Assembly (NCBI RefSeq): GCF_014643695.1
Contig: NZ_BMJY01000003.1
Location: 186,001 to 250,000 of the forward strand
Origin: Microbacterium album
Lineage (GTDB): Bacteria > Actinomycetota > Actinomycetes > Actinomycetales > Microbacteriaceae
DNA: 64,000 nt
Direction: 5' to 3'
Under the pieces are notes generated by a model, which worked only from the letters and a program-made list of their open reading frames with translations, was not told the origin of the DNA and searched no databases. A program made the translations under genes and the position numbers. Positions 61,990 through 64,000 of this stretch are shown one piece after another. Every line of letters starts with the position of its first letter. Position 1 is the stretch's first letter.

Positions 61990-62616
61990 GTGTCGTTCTC
62001 GCTCTGGCTCACCCTCGTCGGGGCGGGGATCGTCATCTCCCTGACGCCGGGCGCGGGCGCCGTCAACACGATGGCGAACTCGATCGCCTCCGGCTGGCGC
62101 CGCTCGCTCTGGGGCATCCTCGGGCAGCAACTCGCGCTGCTCGTGCACATCGTTATCGTCGCCGCCGGTGTCGGCGTGCTGGTGGCGAGCTCGCCGCTTC
62201 TGTTCGACGTCATCCGTTACCTCGGGGCCGCGTACCTGATCTTCCTCGGCGTCCGGCAGTTCCTTGCGCGCCCGGTCGTCGGAGCGGACGGCGTCACGGT
62301 TCCGCCCCGGCCGGAGCGCGCCCTGCCGATGCTCCGGCGGGGCCTGCTCGTGAACCTCACCAACCCCAAGGCGATCGTGTTCTTCGTCGCCTTCGTGCCC
62401 CAGTTCGTCCGGCCCGACCAGCCGCTGCTGACGCAGTACGCCGTGCTCGCCGCGACCGTCGTGGTCATCGACGTCACGGTGATGTGGTTCTTCTTCGCCA
62501 CCGCGGCACGCGGACTGGCCCGCCTGACGACGAGCGCATCGGGACAGAAGTTCCTCGGACGCCTCTTCGGCTCGCTGTTCGTCGGTGTCGGCGTGCTGCT
62601 CGCCGCCGTCCACTGA
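61990..62616 (+). CDS. LysE/RhtB-family amino acid exporter
   Basis: The 208-residue protein has six predicted helices and the LysE motif GAGIVISLTPGAGAVNTMANSI (residues 11-32), then YLGAAYLIFLGVRQFL and the NLTNPKAIVFFVAFVPQF block typical of RhtB proteins, which export homoserine, threonine or related amino acids. The GTG at 61990 begins near the SugE-type leader; the two genes are divergent. Confidence 0.93.
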   Translation: MSFSLWLTLVGAGIVISLTPGAGAVNTMANSIASGWRRSLWGILGQQLALLVHIVIVAAGVGVLVASSPLLFDVIRYLGAAYLIFLGVRQFLARPVVGADGVTVPPRPERALPMLRRGLLVNLTNPKAIVFFVAFVPQFVRPDQPLLTQYAVLAATVVVIDVTVMWFFFATAARGLARLTTSASGQKFLGRLFGSLFVGVGVLLAAVH

Positions 62617-62646
62617 CGGCCCGTGCCGTCGCTGGCGGCCGCGTGG

Positions 62647-63240
62647 TCAGAGCGCGGCGAGCAGCGGCTCGAGCGCGATGAACGCGCGAGCGCGATGCGA
62701 AGCGGCGTTCTTCTCCGCCGCGCTCCACTCGGCCACGGTGCGTTCCGGGCCGTCCTGACCGGCGGGGATGAAGACGGGGTCGTACCCGAAGCCACCCTCT
62801 CCGCGCGGTTCCCGGGCCAGTCGCCCCGGCCAGATCCCCTCGACCGTGTGCTCCTCCCCTGCGGGCGTCACCAGCGCGATCGTGGAGTTGTAGTGGGCTC
62901 CGCGATGGGGATCGCGGACGTCGGCGAGCTGATCCAGGAGCAGAGCGAGATTGGCGGCGTCGTCCTTCGCGTGGCCCGCCCAGTAGGCCGAGAACACCCC
63001 GGGCGATCCGCCGAGCACGTCCACGCAGACCCCGGAGTCGTCGGCGAGCGCCGGCAGTCCCGTGTGCACGGCCGCCGCACGTGCCTTGATGAGCGCGTTC
63101 TCGGCGAACGTCGTGCCGTCCTCGACGGGTTCCGGGCCGTCGTACGGCACGACCTCCAGGTCGGGCCGGACGCGCGCGACGATCCCCTGGAACTCCGCGA
63201 CCTTGTGCGGGTTGTGCGTCGCCAGGACGATCCGCGACAT
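62647..63240 (-). CDS. rdgB: Non-canonical purine NTP pyrophosphatase (XTP/dITP)
   Basis: The 197-residue enzyme has the Ham1/RdgB motifs: IVLATHNPHKVAEF at the N-terminus, TTFAENALIKARAAAV, ADDSGVCVDVLGGSPGVFSAYWAG and FGYDPVFIPAGQ near the end. It hydrolyses dITP, XTP and ITP to monophosphates and pyrophosphate, preventing their incorporation. ATG 63240 overlaps the rph stop (TGATG); a GTG at 63243 is an equal alternative. The rph-rdgB order is conserved in actinobacteria. Confidence 0.96.
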   Translation of the reverse strand: MSRIVLATHNPHKVAEFQGIVARVRPDLEVVPYDGPEPVEDGTTFAENALIKARAAAVHTGLPALADDSGVCVDVLGGSPGVFSAYWAGHAKDDAANLALLLDQLADVRDPHRGAHYNSTIALVTPAGEEHTVEGIWPGRLAREPRGEGGFGYDPVFIPAGQDGPERTVAEWSAAEKNAASHRARAFIALEPLLAAL

Positions 63241-63977
63241 CACGCCCCCTCGCCCAGGACAGCCCGCTGGTGCGCGCTCAGCTGAGCGGCTCCGGCGACC
63301 GCGAGCTCGAGCAGGGCGTCGAGCTCGGCCTTGTCGAACGGCGCGCCCTCGGCGGTTCCCTGCACCTCGACGAACAGCCCGCGGCCGGTGACGACCACGT
63401 TCATGTCAGTGTCGGCGCGCACGTCCTCGACGTACGCCAGGTCGAGCAGGGGCGCGCCGTCGACCACGCCGACCGACACCGCGGCCACGGAATCGCGCAA
63501 CACCTGGGCCTTCTGGCCGATGAACTTCTTCTGGCGGCCCCACTCGATCGCGTCGGCGAGCGCGACGAACGCGCCGGTGATCGCCGCCGTGCGCGTGCCG
63601 CCGTCGGCCTGCAGCACGTCGCAGTCGATGACGATCGTGTTCTCGCCGAGCGCCTTGGTGTCGACCACCGCGCGCAGTGCCCGTCCGATGAGCCGCGAGA
63701 TCTCGTGCGTGCGACCGCCGATGCGTCCCTTCACGCTCTCGCGGTCGTTGCGGGAGTTGGTGGCGCGCGGGAGCATGGCGTACTCGGCCGTGACCCATCC
63801 CTTGCCCTGGCCCGTGAGCCAGCGCGGCACGCCGTTCGTGAACGACGCGGTGCACAGCACCTTCGTGCCGCCGAAGCTGATCAGCGCCGAACCCTCCGCC
63901 TGGGCGCTCCACCCCCGCTCGATCGTGATGGGCCGGAGCTGGTCGGGGGTGCGGCCGTCCGCGCGCGTGATGGTCAT
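63240..63977 (-). CDS. rph: Ribonuclease PH
   Basis: The 245-residue phosphorolytic exonuclease has [45 protein letters not shown] region (Arg-rich RNA and phosphate site), [29 protein letters not shown] region and [20 protein letters not shown]. It trims tRNA 3' ends using phosphate. The length is standard. GAGGAG lies six bases before ATG 63977. It is translationally coupled to rdgB. Confidence 0.97.
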   Translation of the reverse strand: MTITRADGRTPDQLRPITIERGWSAQAEGSALISFGGTKVLCTASFTNGVPRWLTGQGKGWVTAEYAMLPRATNSRNDRESVKGRIGGRTHEISRLIGRALRAVVDTKALGENTIVIDCDVLQADGGTRTAAITGAFVALADAIEWGRQKKFIGQKAQVLRDSVAAVSVGVVDGAPLLDLAYVEDVRADTDMNVVVTGRGLFVEVQGTAEGAPFDKAELDALLELAVAGAAQLSAHQRAVLGEGA

Positions 63978-64000
63978 GGGCTCCTCGTTCGGTCGGGTGC

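Overview
The window is high-GC (around 70% G+C by eye), densely coded DNA from an actinobacterium. Codon use is dominated by GC3 codons and SD motifs are AGGAG/GGAGG-like. The neighbourhood tRNA-Gln / gltX / MFS / FAH-family hydrolase / ilvE / leuB / serA / prfB, a DUF222-HNH protein followed by a TTTCGACTCGCT-type short interspersed repeat, and a single-strand Tad locus together point to Microbacteriaceae, most likely Microbacterium or a close relative. That placement is an inference from remembered gene order, not from a search.

Layout. 1-8.5 kb: the end of a GH6 beta-1,4-glucanase, an OmpR-type response regulator, a processive GT2 glycosyltransferase with a long structured leader, two distantly paralogous secreted/lipoproteins, tRNA-Glu, an MBL hydrolase, a PAS sensor kinase and a membrane protein with a degenerate GGDEF domain. 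This looks like an extracellular polysaccharide and signalling region. 8.5-12 kb: a lipid-anchored S16 (Lon-type) protease, an arylamine N-acetyltransferase and an IclR regulator. 12.3-15 kb: CoA-transferase subunits A and B plus thiolase, divergent from the IclR gene. 15-26 kb: a sortase-like protein, a TetR/membrane-protein pair behind two perfect palindromes, NADP-glutamate dehydrogenase, a nitronate-monooxygenase-like protein, a NarL-type two-component system divergent from an ABC exporter, and a MarR/SDR pair.

26-43 kb is largely core metabolism on the minus strand: tRNA-Gln, gltX, MFS, FAH-family hydrolase, ilvE, leuB, serA, prfB. It is interrupted by an acyltransferase-3/SGNH protein, the HNH gene with its repeat, and a DHA2 exporter/TetR pair. 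44.6-55.8 kb is the most distinctive accessory part. It holds a compact minus-strand Tad/Flp locus (tadA, tadB, tadC, a small Flp-like pilin, two TadE-like pseudopilins and a TadG-like protein). Directly upstream on the same strand is a 2157-residue LPATG wall-anchored adhesin with seven tandem pilin-type isopeptide domains.

56-64 kb: tRNA-Leu, a DedA protein, the divergent NHEJ pair ku and ligD, a CDF metal exporter, a SugE/Gdx-type small multidrug resistance gene preceded by a recognisable guanidine-III riboswitch, a LysE/RhtB exporter, and the rph-rdgB pair.

Functional themes: surface attachment (Tad pili, LPATG adhesin, possible beta-glucan synthesis and remodelling), envelope stress sensing coupled to transport (NarL system plus ABC exporter), drug and guanidinium efflux, NHEJ repair, and branched-chain amino acid and serine biosynthesis. 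No CRISPR array, prophage or complete insertion sequence was seen.
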